Positions 1 through 6,897 of a DNA stretch of 10,951 nt are shown in pieces (position 1 is the first letter of the stretch; every line of letters begins with the position of its first letter). Origin of the DNA: Methylorubrum extorquens (lineage in GTDB: Bacteria; Pseudomonadota; Alphaproteobacteria; Rhizobiales; Beijerinckiaceae); NCBI GenBank assembly GCA_019695455.1, contig JAEUAC010000317.1, positions 1-10,951 on the forward strand, read 5' to 3'. The notes below the pieces were generated by a model, which saw only the letters and a list, made by a program, of their open reading frames with translations, did no database searches and was not told where the DNA came from. The position numbers and the translations under genes were made by a program.

Positions 1-11
1 GAGGTGCGGCC

Positions 12-1493
12 ATGACCGCCCATCCCGTCCCCCTCCCCTCGGCCGACGCCGCGCTCGCGCTCGTCGACCGGCTGCGCGCCGCGCTCGGCGACGCCCACGT
101 GGTGACCGATCCGGACGCGCTCGACCTGCACGTGAAGGAGGAGCGCGGCCTCTATGCGGGCTCGGCGCTCGCGGCCGTCCGGCCGGGCTCGACGGAGGAG
201 GTCGCGGCCGTGCTGCGGCTCTGCGCCGAGGCGGGCCTGCCGGTCGTGCCGCAGGGCGGCAACACCGGCCTCGTGGGCGGCGGCGTGCCCTATGGCGGGA
301 TCGTGCTCTCGCTCGCCCGCATGAACCGCGTGCGCGAGGTCGACGCCGTCAACGCGACGCTGGTCGTCGAGGCGGGCTGCGTGCTTCTCGACGTGCAGAA
401 GGCGGCGGCCGCGGCCGGGCTCCTGTTCCCGCTCTCGCTGCCGAGCGAGGGCTCCTGCCGGATCGGCGGCAATCTCGCGACGAACGCGGGCGGCACCGCC
501 GTGCTCCGCTACGGCAACGCGCGCGAGCTCGTGCTCGGCCTCGAGGTCGTGCTGGCGGACGGGCGCGTCTGGAACGGGCTCACGGCGCTCCGCAAGGACA
601 ACACGGGCTACGACCTGAAGCACCTGTTCATGGGCTCGGAAGGCACGCTCGGAATCATCACGGCGGCCGTCCTCAAGCTGTTCCCGGCGCCGAAGGCGCG
701 GGCGACGGCCTATGTCGGGCTCGCCTCCGAGCACGACGCGCTGCGCCTCTTCGAGCGCCTGCGGGCCCGGGCCGGCGAGGCGCTGACGGCCTTCGAGTAC
801 ATGCCGCGCTTCGCGCTCGAGATCGTGCTGAAGCACGCGGCGGGCGCCGTCCGGCCGCTCGCCGGCGACCACCATTCCTACGCGCTCGTGGAACTCGCCT
901 CCCCCAACGCGGAGGCGGACCTGCAGGGGCTGTTCGAGGAGATCCTGGGCCAGGCCTTCGAGGACGGGCTGGCCGAGGACGCGACCGTGACGTCATCCGA
1001 GGCGCAGCGGCTCGCGCTCTGGGCCCTGCGCGAGCGCCTGTCCGACACGCAGCGCTACGAGGGCGGCTCGATCAAGCACGACGTCGCCGTGCCCGTCTCG
1101 CGCGTGGCGGACTTCATCGCGGAGGCGAGCGCGGCCTGCGAGGCGGCGATGCCGGGTGCGCGCGTCTGCGCCTTCGGCCATTTCGGCGACGGCAACATCC
1201 ACTTCAACGTCTCGCAGCCGGTGGGCGCCGACAAGGCCGCGTTCCTGGCCGAATGGCGCCGCATCAACCGCGTCGTGCACGACATCGTCCGCTCCATGCA
1301 CGGCTCGATCTCGGCCGAGCACGGGATCGGCCTCATCAAGCGCGACGAGCTGATCCACTACAAGGACCCCGTCGCCCTCGACCTCATGCACACGCTGAAG
1401 AAGGCGCTCGACCCGGGCAACATCCTGAACCCCGGCAAGGTGCTGGCGCTCGGCGCCGACCTGCCGGATTCGCTGCCCATCGGGTCGGCCTGA
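12..1493 (+). CDS. FAD-binding D-2-hydroxyacid dehydrogenase (D-2-hydroxyglutarate dehydrogenase-like, GlcD family)
   Basis: A 493-residue flavoprotein of the GlcD/D-lactate/D-2-hydroxyglutarate dehydrogenase family, expected to oxidise a D-2-hydroxyacid to the 2-oxoacid and pass electrons to an acceptor such as a quinone or ETF. The VAO-type FAD domain shows PQGGNTGLVGG at residues 80-90 and PSEGSCRIGGNLATNAGG at 144-161. The C-terminal oxidase domain carries GHFGDGNIHFN at 389-399 and SAEHGIG at 434-440, the conserved histidine-rich and arginine-flanked active-site region of the family. Length is normal and it looks complete. There is no signal peptide, so it is probably cytoplasmic or peripheral. 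GAGG, a good ribosome site, lies just before the ATG. The stop codon overlaps the start of the downstream sugar kinase by one base, so the two are probably co-translated. Exact substrate (2-hydroxyglutarate, lactate or other) cannot be told from sequence. Confidence 0.9.
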   Translation: MTAHPVPLPSADAALALVDRLRAALGDAHVVTDPDALDLHVKEERGLYAGSALAAVRPGSTEEVAAVLRLCAEAGLPVVPQGGNTGLVGGGVPYGGIVLSLARMNRVREVDAVNATLVVEAGCVLLDVQKAAAAAGLLFPLSLPSEGSCRIGGNLATNAGGTAVLRYGNARELVLGLEVVLADGRVWNGLTALRKDNTGYDLKHLFMGSEGTLGIITAAVLKLFPAPKARATAYVGLASEHDALRLFERLRARAGEALTAFEYMPRFALEIVLKHAAGAVRPLAGDHHSYALVELASPNAEADLQGLFEEILGQAFEDGLAEDATVTSSEAQRLALWALRERLSDTQRYEGGSIKHDVAVPVSRVADFIAEASAACEAAMPGARVCAFGHFGDGNIHFNVSQPVGADKAAFLAEWRRINRVVHDIVRSMHGSISAEHGIGLIKRDELIHYKDPVALDLMHTLKKALDPGNILNPGKVLALGADLPDSLPIGSA

Positions 1494-2437
1494 TGGCGGA
1501 GCCCGACCTCGACATCCTGGCGATCGGCGAACCCCTGATGGAGTTCGCCGCCATCGAGCAGGACGGCCGGTCGCTCTACCTGCCCGGCCACGGCGGCGAC
1601 ACGTCCAACGCGGCCATCGCGGCGGCCCGGCAGGGCGCGAGGGTCGCCTACGTCACCCATCTCGGCGACGATCCGTTCGGCCGCGAGTTCGTCGCGCTCT
1701 GGTCGCGCGAGGGCGTGGCGCACGATGCCGTCCGCCTCCGGCCCGACGCCCAGACGGGCATCTACTTCATCACCTACGGGCCGGACGGGCACGAGTTCTC
1801 CTACGTCCGCAAGGGCTCGGCCGCGAGCCGCATCGTCCCGGCCGACCTGCCGGACGGGCTCGTCGAGCGGGCGCGCGTGCTGCACGTCTCCGGCATCAGC
1901 CAGGCGATCTCGGACAGCGCCGCCGACACGGTGTTCGCCGCCATCGACCGCGCGAAGGGCGCGGGCCGCACGGTCTGCTACGACACGAACCTCCGGCTCG
2001 CGCTCTGGCCGCTCGACCGGGCCCGGGCCGTCATCCACGCGGCGGTCGCCCGCTCCGACATCGCCCGGCCGGGCCTCGACGACGCGCGGAAGCTCACGGG
2101 CCTCGACGATCCCGACGCGATCGCAGACTTCTACCTGGGGCTCGGACCCCGCCTCGTCGCCATGACGCTCGGCAAGGACGGCGTCCTGGTCGCGACGCCG
2201 GGCGACCGCCGCGTCATCCCGACCCGCCGGGTGGACGCCGTGGACGCGAGCGGCGCGGGCGACACGTTCGGCGGCGCCTTCCTGGCCGAGTGGGTCCTGC
2301 ACGGAGACCCGTTCCGGGCGGCCGAATACGGCAACGCCGCGGCCGCCCTCAAGACGCTGGGTCGGGGAGCCGTGGCGCCGATGCCGCGCCGCGCGGCCGT
2401 GGAAGAGTTCCTGCGCACGGGTCGCGTCCCCGCCTGA
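1493..2437 (+). CDS. PfkB-family sugar kinase, 2-keto-3-deoxygluconate kinase-like
   Basis: A 314-residue ribokinase/PfkB-family carbohydrate kinase that transfers phosphate from ATP to a sugar or sugar acid. The N-terminal strand IGEPLMEF (11-18) and the GGDTSNAA motif (34-41) form the sugar site. YDTNLRLALW (163-172) resembles the segment found in 2-keto-3-deoxygluconate (KDG) kinases. The C-terminal PfkB signature DASGAGDTF (251-259) supplies the anion hole and the catalytic base Asp257. The ATG lies within the TGATG junction with the upstream dehydrogenase. No separate Shine-Dalgarno is visible, so translation is probably coupled. A longer frame runs upstream to 1253 but lies inside the dehydrogenase gene, and the family N-terminus begins here. 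KDG kinase is the best guess from the overall pattern; fructokinase or another PfkB specificity is possible. No KDG aldolase or uptake gene is in view. Confidence 0.85.
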   Translation: MAEPDLDILAIGEPLMEFAAIEQDGRSLYLPGHGGDTSNAAIAAARQGARVAYVTHLGDDPFGREFVALWSREGVAHDAVRLRPDAQTGIYFITYGPDGHEFSYVRKGSAASRIVPADLPDGLVERARVLHVSGISQAISDSAADTVFAAIDRAKGAGRTVCYDTNLRLALWPLDRARAVIHAAVARSDIARPGLDDARKLTGLDDPDAIADFYLGLGPRLVAMTLGKDGVLVATPGDRRVIPTRRVDAVDASGAGDTFGGAFLAEWVLHGDPFRAAEYGNAAAALKTLGRGAVAPMPRRAAVEEFLRTGRVPA

Positions 2438-2442
2438 ACGCG

Positions 2443-2467
2443 CATGGCCGGCGCGAGGCCGGCCATG
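2443..2467. terminator. Hairpin between convergent genes, putative bidirectional terminator
   Basis: A perfect 10-bp stem (2443-2452 with 2458-2467) closes a 5-base loop, six bases after the kinase stop codon and 25 bases from the stop of the convergent DUF4142 gene. It lacks a T-run, which is common in very GC-rich genomes, so termination activity is inferred from the stem and position only. Confidence 0.5.
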
Positions 2468-2492
2468 TTCGTCGGGTGGAGGGGCCTGCCGG

Positions 2493-3191
2493 TCAGAAGG
2501 CCGGCGTGCCGTAGCCGTAGCGGTCGTCGAGGCGGGCGGCCTCGTCCAGGTGCCTCTCGAGATGCGGCAGCGCCTGGCGGGCGAAGGTGCGGCCCTCGGG
2601 AAGGCTGCCGTCCTCCGCGTAGCCGCGGTACAGGGCGACCGCCTCGCGATGGGCGGCGACCTGCTGGGCCGCGTAGGTCGCCTTGAAGTCGCGGCGCGAG
2701 ACCGTGTTCAGCTCCTGCAGCTTGGCCTGACGGCGCGGATCGAGCGCGACGCGCTGGCCGGGCGTCCCGGGCTTGTTGTCGATCAGCGACTGTCCCGACA
2801 CGATGCGGCCCGCGAGGTTCACGGGGACCGTGAGCGGCGCCGTCAGGATGCCGAGCGGCGAGCTGAACGGCCCACCCTCGTCGTCGCGGACGACGTTGCC
2901 GGCCGCGTTGAGCGACGAGCCGACGGGGAGGAGCGCATCCGTCGTCTTCTGGTGGTCGGGGATCATCTGGCGGGCATAGGCGCGCACCTTCGGATCGCGC
3001 GTCCGCTGCAGGGCGACGCGGCTCGATTCGATCTCGTAGGCGTCGCCGCGCAGGGCCTCGGCCCGGAACGCCATCGTGGATTCGGTGGCCGGGCCGTTGT
3101 CGAAGAAGGGAAACAGCGATTGCGCCTGGGCGGGGGCGGCGGCCGTCGCGAGCGCGAGGGCAGCAACGCCATAGGCGAGCGAGGTCTTCAT
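2493..3191 (-). CDS. Secreted DUF4142 domain protein
   Basis: A 232-residue exported protein. Residues 1-23 form a clear Sec signal peptide: a lysine near the start, an alanine-rich hydrophobic core, and a likely cut after AQA. The mature part is a DUF4142 (ferritin-like four-helix) protein with FRAEALRGDAYEIESSRVAL (42-61), the typical DPKVRAYARQMIPDH block ending in Asp79-His80, and a second helical pair around residues 155-220. Residues about 90-150 are proline- and glycine-rich and separate the two helical halves, making this longer than a minimal domain. The biochemical function of DUF4142 is unknown; many members are periplasmic and stress-associated. I chose the ATG at 3191 because it is followed at once by the signal peptide and preceded by GGAG; a longer reading to 3326 would bury the signal. 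The upstream EcfG-like promoter suggests general-stress control. Confidence 0.85.
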   Translation of the reverse strand: MKTSLAYGVAALALATAAAPAQAQSLFPFFDNGPATESTMAFRAEALRGDAYEIESSRVALQRTRDPKVRAYARQMIPDHQKTTDALLPVGSSLNAAGNVVRDDEGGPFSSPLGILTAPLTVPVNLAGRIVSGQSLIDNKPGTPGQRVALDPRRQAKLQELNTVSRRDFKATYAAQQVAAHREAVALYRGYAEDGSLPEGRTFARQALPHLERHLDEAARLDDRYGYGTPAF

Positions 3192-3508
3192 GGGATCTCC
3201 GTTCGTGTCAGGAATGCGGCGACCGCCCGAAGCCAGGTCACCGCGTCGCGCCGTCAACGAGACCTCGAGCCTCCGGTTCCTGGCATGCTTGCGCGGCCCC
3301 GGCCTGATCTCGGCGCGCCCCGCCACGACTGCCCGGCCTGCGACGATTACAGCCGGCGCGCGGTGCAGGATCGTACGTTACGCCCGCTCTACTTGGCGCG
3401 AAGAGTCCTAAACGCTCGCGGTCGATGGCTCGCCCAGCGTCACGGCGGCGCACCCGTGCCGGATGGCACCGCTTGGGCTAGAGGTGGCGCAAGCGAGGCC
3501 GTCCCGAC
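3192..3508. other. Divergent intergenic region of 317 bases
   Basis: This gap separates the divergently transcribed DUF4142 and acyltransferase genes. Its left part holds the DUF4142 ribosome site and the EcfG-like promoter. The stretch from about 3340 to 3420 is locally poorer in G/C than its surroundings, as expected for a promoter zone. I could not find a convincing -35/-10 pair for the acyltransferase, and no RNA gene or credible small ORF was seen. Open frames crossing it are extensions of neighbouring-frame shadows. Confidence 0.6.
3256..3280 (-). promoter_or_regulatory. Putative EcfG (general stress response sigma factor) promoter for the DUF4142 gene
   Basis: On the minus strand GGAAC (3280-3276) is followed after exactly 16 bases by CGTT (3259-3256). 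This matches the alphaproteobacterial PhyR-NepR-EcfG promoter pattern, GGAAC, about 16-17 bases, then CGTT. It lies 64 bases before the ATG of the secreted DUF4142 protein, leaving a plausible leader of roughly 55-60 bases. An overlapping TTGACG (3257-3252) has no convincing partner -10 box, so the EcfG reading is preferred. No transcription data were available. Confidence 0.55.
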
Positions 3509-4570
3509 GTGATCGTTCCCATCCAGGCGCTCCGCGCCGCGGCGGCCCTGTCGGTCGCCCTGCTGCATGGCCAGCACGAGGCGCGGCTCCATGCGGGGGG
3601 GTTCGGCTGGAGCGTGGCCTCGCTCGCCTGGCTGCCCTGGGCGGCGGGCGTGGACGTGTTCTTCGTGATCTCGGGCTTCGTGATGGCGATCTCGTCGCGA
3701 CGGCTGTTCGCGCGCCCGGGCGGCCGGCGCGTCTTCCTGGCGCGGCGGATCGCCCGCGTGGTGCCGCTCTACTGGGCGGTCACGACGGCCTATCTCGGTC
3801 TGGCGCTGCTCGGCTCGGGGCTGGTCGCGGGCGCCGTCGACCCGGCCTACGTGGCCGCCTCCTACGCCTTCCTGCCCATGGCCCGGCCGGACGGCAGCAT
3901 GGTGCCCCTCTACGGGCTCGGCTGGACGCTGAACTACGAGATGGCCTTCTACGGCCTGTTCGCGCTGGCGCTCGGCCTGCCGATGCTGGCCGGCTTCGCG
4001 GCCCTCCTGATCGCCCTGGCGGCGATCGGCGCGGTCGGGGCGGTCGCGACCCTGCCGCAGCCGCTCGCGTTCTGGACGGACCCGATCGTGCTGGAATTCG
4101 CGGCCGGCCTCGTGCTCGGCCTGTGGCGGAGCGAGGGCGTCCGCCTCGGGAGGCCGGCGCGGCTGGTGCTGGCCGGCGCGGCGCTCGCGCTGCTCGCCGC
4201 CGTCGCGGGGGCCGGCGACCTCGCGGGCGCGACCCGGGCGGTGCTCTGGGGACTGCCCGCCGCCTGCCTCGTCGCGGCCTGCGGCCTCGGCCACGACGAT
4301 CCCTGGCGGGAGGACGAGCGCTGGACGCGGCTTGCGGCGACGCTCGGCGACGCCTCCTACGCGCTCTACCTCGTCCACCCGTTCGCGCTGCGGGGCGTGC
4401 GGGTCGCCGTCGCGGCGGCCGGGCTGGGCCCGGCCGTGCCGCCGCTCGCCGTCCTCGCGGCCGGGCTCGTGGCCGCGACCCTCGCGGCCGTCGCCGTCCA
4501 TCGCGTCTTCGAGCGGCCCGCGACCCGGTTCGTCCGCGCCCGGCTGGAGCCGCGCCCCGCTACCGCGTGA
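3509..4570 (+). CDS. Acyltransferase 3 family integral-membrane protein (OafA/ExoZ-like)
   Basis: A 353-residue polytopic membrane protein of the Acyl_transf_3 family, which moves acyl groups (often acetyl or succinyl) onto surface sugars such as exopolysaccharide or O-antigen, or onto other small molecules. Family hallmarks are IQALRAAAALSVALLH with His20, GVDVFFVISGFVM (47-59), the RRIARVVPLYWAV block (79-91), LGWTLNYEMAFYGLF (137-151), and a C-terminal DASYALYLVHPF segment. Many hydrophobic segments fill residues 90-340. The start is taken as GTG at 3509, with a weak AGCGAGG about 10 bases upstream; it places the conserved LRA motif right at the N-terminus, as usual. No glycosyltransferase or polysaccharide gene is nearby, so the substrate is unknown. 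The 3' end overlaps the convergent flavoprotein gene by 11 bases. Confidence 0.85.
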   Translation: MIVPIQALRAAAALSVALLHGQHEARLHAGGFGWSVASLAWLPWAAGVDVFFVISGFVMAISSRRLFARPGGRRVFLARRIARVVPLYWAVTTAYLGLALLGSGLVAGAVDPAYVAASYAFLPMARPDGSMVPLYGLGWTLNYEMAFYGLFALALGLPMLAGFAALLIALAAIGAVGAVATLPQPLAFWTDPIVLEFAAGLVLGLWRSEGVRLGRPARLVLAGAALALLAAVAGAGDLAGATRAVLWGLPAACLVAACGLGHDDPWREDERWTRLAATLGDASYALYLVHPFALRGVRVAVAAAGLGPAVPPLAVLAAGLVAATLAAVAVHRVFERPATRFVRARLEPRPATA

Positions 4571-5654
4571 GCCGGTCCGCCACCTCCTCGGCGATGGAGA
4601 GGGAGGAGGTCAGTCCCGGGCTCTCGATCCCGAACAGCGCGACCAGGCCGGGGAGGCCGTGGTCCGAGGGTCCGTCGATCACGAAGTCGGCGGCCTTCTC
4701 GCCGGGTCCCGTGAGCTTCGGGCGGATGCCCGCGTAGTCCGGCACCAGCGCCTCGTCGGGCAGGCCGGGCCAGTAGCGCCGGATGGAGGCGTAGAACGAG
4801 GCCGCGCGCGCCGGATCGACCCGATAGTCCAGGTGGTCCACCCATTCGACGTCGGGCCCGAAGCGCATCCGGCCGGCGAGGTCGATGGTGAGATGCGTCC
4901 CGAGCCCGCCATCCACGGGAGCCGGGTAGATCAGCCGGCGGAAGGCGGGGTTGCCGCCGCAGCCGAAGTAGCTGCCCTTGGCGAGGACGAGGCGCGGGAT
5001 GCGGTCCGCCGGGAACCCCTCCGTGACCTCGGCGATCTCCTGCGCGCCGAGGCTCGCCGCGTTCACGACCGCGTCGACCGTGAGCTCGCCCGGATCCTCG
5101 CCGCCGTAGCGGATCGTCCAGCCGAGCCGGCTGCGGGACAGGCCCTCGATCGTGGCGTTCAGGGCCAGCACGCCGCCCGCATCCTCGATGTCGCCCTGGA
5201 GCGCCAGCATGAAGGCGTGGCTGTCGACGATACCGGTCTTCTCGGACAGGAGCGCGGCCGTGCAGGCGAGGTTCGGCTCGAGCGCCTTCGCCCGGCGGGC
5301 GTCGATGAGGTCGAGGCCGCCGACGCCGTTCGTCCGGCCCTGCTGGTAGATCCCCTCGATCTTGGAGGTCTCGAGGTCGTTGGTCGCCACGACGAGCTTG
5401 CCGCAGGCGCGGTGCGGCACGCCGTGGCTCGCGCAATAGGCGTAGAGCATCTTCTTGCCGGCCACGCAGTGCCGGGCCCGCAGCGACCCCGTCGGGTAGT
5501 AGAGGCCCGCATGGATCACCTCGCTGTTGCGCGAGGACACGCCGGAGCCGATCGACCCTTCGCGCTCCGCCACGATGACCGAATGGCCCCGGACGGCGAG
5601 CGCCCGCGCGCAGGCGAGGCCGACCACGCCGGCGCCGATGATGAGCACGTCCAT
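4560..5654 (-). CDS. FAD-dependent oxidoreductase, L-2-hydroxyglutarate dehydrogenase (LhgO)-like
   Basis: A 364-residue DAO-type flavoprotein closest in pattern to the L-2-hydroxyglutarate dehydrogenase family, which oxidises L-2-hydroxyglutarate to 2-oxoglutarate and feeds electrons to the respiratory chain. A Rossmann fold opens the protein: VLIIGAGVVG with GxGxxG at residues 7-12 and the ribose-binding Glu30. SSRNSEVIHAGLYYP with His48 is characteristic of the family, followed by GSLRARHCVAGKKMLYAYC. The C-terminal FAD-contact region carries YAGIRPKL and GIESPGLTSSLSIAEEVA. The ATG at 5654 directly precedes the dinucleotide fold; a longer reading to 5738 adds 28 residues with no family support, and no strong ribosome site is visible for either. 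It lies only 7 bases after a possible 46-residue ORF, which may provide coupling. Substrate is inferred; a related 2-hydroxyacid oxidase is possible. Confidence 0.85.
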   Translation of the reverse strand: MDVLIIGAGVVGLACARALAVRGHSVIVAEREGSIGSGVSSRNSEVIHAGLYYPTGSLRARHCVAGKKMLYAYCASHGVPHRACGKLVVATNDLETSKIEGIYQQGRTNGVGGLDLIDARRAKALEPNLACTAALLSEKTGIVDSHAFMLALQGDIEDAGGVLALNATIEGLSRSRLGWTIRYGGEDPGELTVDAVVNAASLGAQEIAEVTEGFPADRIPRLVLAKGSYFGCGGNPAFRRLIYPAPVDGGLGTHLTIDLAGRMRFGPDVEWVDHLDYRVDPARAASFYASIRRYWPGLPDEALVPDYAGIRPKLTGPGEKAADFVIDGPSDHGLPGLVALFGIESPGLTSSLSIAEEVADRLTR

Positions 5655-5661
5655 CAGGATG

Positions 5662-5802
5662 TCATTCGGTGCACGGGCACGATCGCTCGGCCCAGGATTC
5701 GAAACGCACGACGCCACGATCGGCGACGTGCCGCGCATCGACGGGAGCGTCCTCCCGCGGCGACGCCCGGTCCGATACCACGGTCGTCTCCAGAAGGATC
5801 AC
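5662..5802 (-). CDS. Possible small hypothetical protein (46 aa)
   Basis: A GTG-started ORF of 46 codons that I do not recognise. It begins MILLETTVVSD, is acidic and arginine-rich through the middle, and ends with a Cys-Pro-Cys-Thr-Glu tail. Counted by codon position, G/C is about 74%, 54% and 78% at positions one to three, the order expected for real coding sequence here, though the third-position value is lower than in neighbouring genes. Its start overlaps the stop of the upstream 63-residue ORF in a GTGA junction, and its stop lies 7 bases before the flavoprotein ATG. This operon-like packing is the main support. It could also be chance open frame in a GC-rich leader. Confidence 0.3.
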   Translation of the reverse strand: MILLETTVVSDRASPREDAPVDARHVADRGVVRFESWAERSCPCTE

Positions 5803-5990
5803 CTCGGGTCGGTCTCGCGCGGCCGGGAGGGCTCCCGCGCGCGGTCGCGCCCGAAGCCGCGCAGGGAAGAGCCGGCCATGACGACCCCGGGCCCGCCCGT
5901 TCGTTCCAAGCGCGTCCGCGCCCGGTCCGCCCGGTCGCCGAACCGCGCCTCGGCGGCCGCCACGCTCCAGGCTGAGATCGCGCCGCTCAT
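5799..5990 (-). CDS. Possible small hypothetical protein (63 aa)
   Basis: An ATG-started ORF of 63 codons with no family I recognise. The N-terminal half (MSGAISAWSVAAAEARFGDR, then an Arg/Ala-rich run) could form one amphipathic helix; the C-terminal third is rich in arginine and proline and probably disordered. G/C by codon position is roughly 73%, 71% and 94%, compatible with coding. However, the plus-strand frame covering the same bases shares the wobble position, so this bias alone does not prove the strand. No good Shine-Dalgarno precedes it. It starts 56 bases after the aldo/keto reductase stop and ends in a GTGA overlap with the next small ORF. Confidence 0.35.
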   Translation of the reverse strand: MSGAISAWSVAAAEARFGDRADRARTRLERTGGPGVVMAGSSLRGFGRDRAREPSRPRETDPR

Positions 5991-5995
5991 GCCGT

Positions 5996-6020
5996 CAGGG
6001 TGATCCGCTCGACCACCCTG
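5996..6020. repeat. Inverted repeat between aldo/keto reductase and small ORF
   Basis: Perfect 7-base arms CAGGGTG and CACCCTG are separated by 11 bases. The dyad ends 6 bases before the ATG of the 63-residue ORF on the minus strand. It could be an operator-type site, or a weak stem at the end of the aldo/keto reductase transcript. No T-run follows. Confidence 0.35.
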
Positions 6021-6046
6021 GTCAAGGTCTGCGCACCGGCGTCCTC

Positions 6047-6889
6047 TCACAGCATGGCAAGCGGGCGCTTGCGGTCCGGCGGCGGGAAGGCGCGGTCGAG
6101 CTCCGCGAGGTCCTCGGGCGCGAGCGTCAGATCGAGCGCGGCACGGTTGGCGCGCAGCCTCTCGGGATCGGCGCTCTTCGGGATGGCGATCACGTCCGGC
6201 CGTCGGAGCATCCAGGCGAGCGCGACCGCGGCCGGGCTGGATTCGTGGCGGCGCGCGATCCCGGCCAGGGCGGGATCGCCCAGGATGCGCCCCTGCTCGA
6301 GGGGCGAATAGGCCATCACGGGCATGCCGGCCGTCCGGCAGAGGGGCAGGAGGTCGTACTCGATGCCGCGCCGGGACAGGTTGTAGAGCACCTGATCGGT
6401 CCGGCAGGCGCCGCCGCCGGGCAGAGCGGCGAGTTCGGCCAGGTCGTCCGCGTCGAGGTTCGACACGCCCCAGCCGCCGATCTTGCCCGCCCGGACGAGG
6501 TCGTCGAAGGCCGCGACCGTGTCGGCGAGCGGATGGCCGCCGCGCCAGTGCAGGAGATAGAGGTCGATCCGGTCGATCCCGAGCCGCGTCAGGCTGCGCT
6601 CGCAGGCCGCGATCGTGCCGCGGCGCGAGGCGTTGGACGGCAGCACCTTCGAGACCACGAACGCCTCGTCGCGTCGGCCCCGCAGCGCCTCGGCGACGAC
6701 CTCCTCGGCCCCGCCGTCGGCGTACATCTCGGCCGTGTCGACCAGCGTCAGGCCGAGGTCGAGGCCGAGCCGCAACGCGTCGGCCTCGGCGCCGCGCCGG
6801 CGCCGGTCCTCGCCCATGCCCCAGGTGCCCTGGCCGAGGGCCGGAACCTCCGGCCCTCCCGGGAGCGCGACCCGCCGAACGGCGCGCAT
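6047..6889 (-). CDS. Aldo/keto reductase
   Basis: A 280-residue NADPH-dependent aldo/keto reductase with a (beta/alpha)8 barrel, expected in the cytoplasm and able to reduce aldehydes or ketones. The catalytic tetrad is complete: Asp51 and Tyr56 in DTAEMY, Lys81 in VVSKV and His114 in YLLHW. GVSNLDADDL (about 136-145), YSPLEQGRIL and the IPKSADPERLRAN cofactor-binding segment near the C-terminus fit the family, nearest to the YeaE/DkgA-like bacterial group. The ATG at 6889 follows the pckA stop by 8 bases, and a GAGG ribosome site overlaps that stop codon, so it is most likely translated from the pckA transcript. Whether it has a metabolic link with gluconeogenesis is unknown; physiological substrates of such enzymes are rarely predictable. 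Confidence 0.9.
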   Translation of the reverse strand: MRAVRRVALPGGPEVPALGQGTWGMGEDRRRRGAEADALRLGLDLGLTLVDTAEMYADGGAEEVVAEALRGRRDEAFVVSKVLPSNASRRGTIAACERSLTRLGIDRIDLYLLHWRGGHPLADTVAAFDDLVRAGKIGGWGVSNLDADDLAELAALPGGGACRTDQVLYNLSRRGIEYDLLPLCRTAGMPVMAYSPLEQGRILGDPALAGIARRHESSPAAVALAWMLRRPDVIAIPKSADPERLRANRAALDLTLAPEDLAELDRAFPPPDRKRPLAML

Positions 6890-6897
6890 CCCGCGCC

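Noticed and set aside
3252..3257. TTGACG on the minus strand as a sigma-70 -35 box for the DUF4142 gene
   Set aside because: No acceptable -10 hexamer at 16-18 bases; the overlapping EcfG pattern fits better.
3440..4501. Minus-strand frame of 353 codons opposite the acyltransferase gene
   Set aside because: Arg/Gly/Glu-rich shadow without motifs; the plus strand encodes a recognisable membrane acyltransferase.
4332..5975. Plus-strand frame of 547 codons across the flavoprotein
   Set aside because: Runs antisense through the LhgO-like gene and out of frame through the acyltransferase end; composition is shadow-like.
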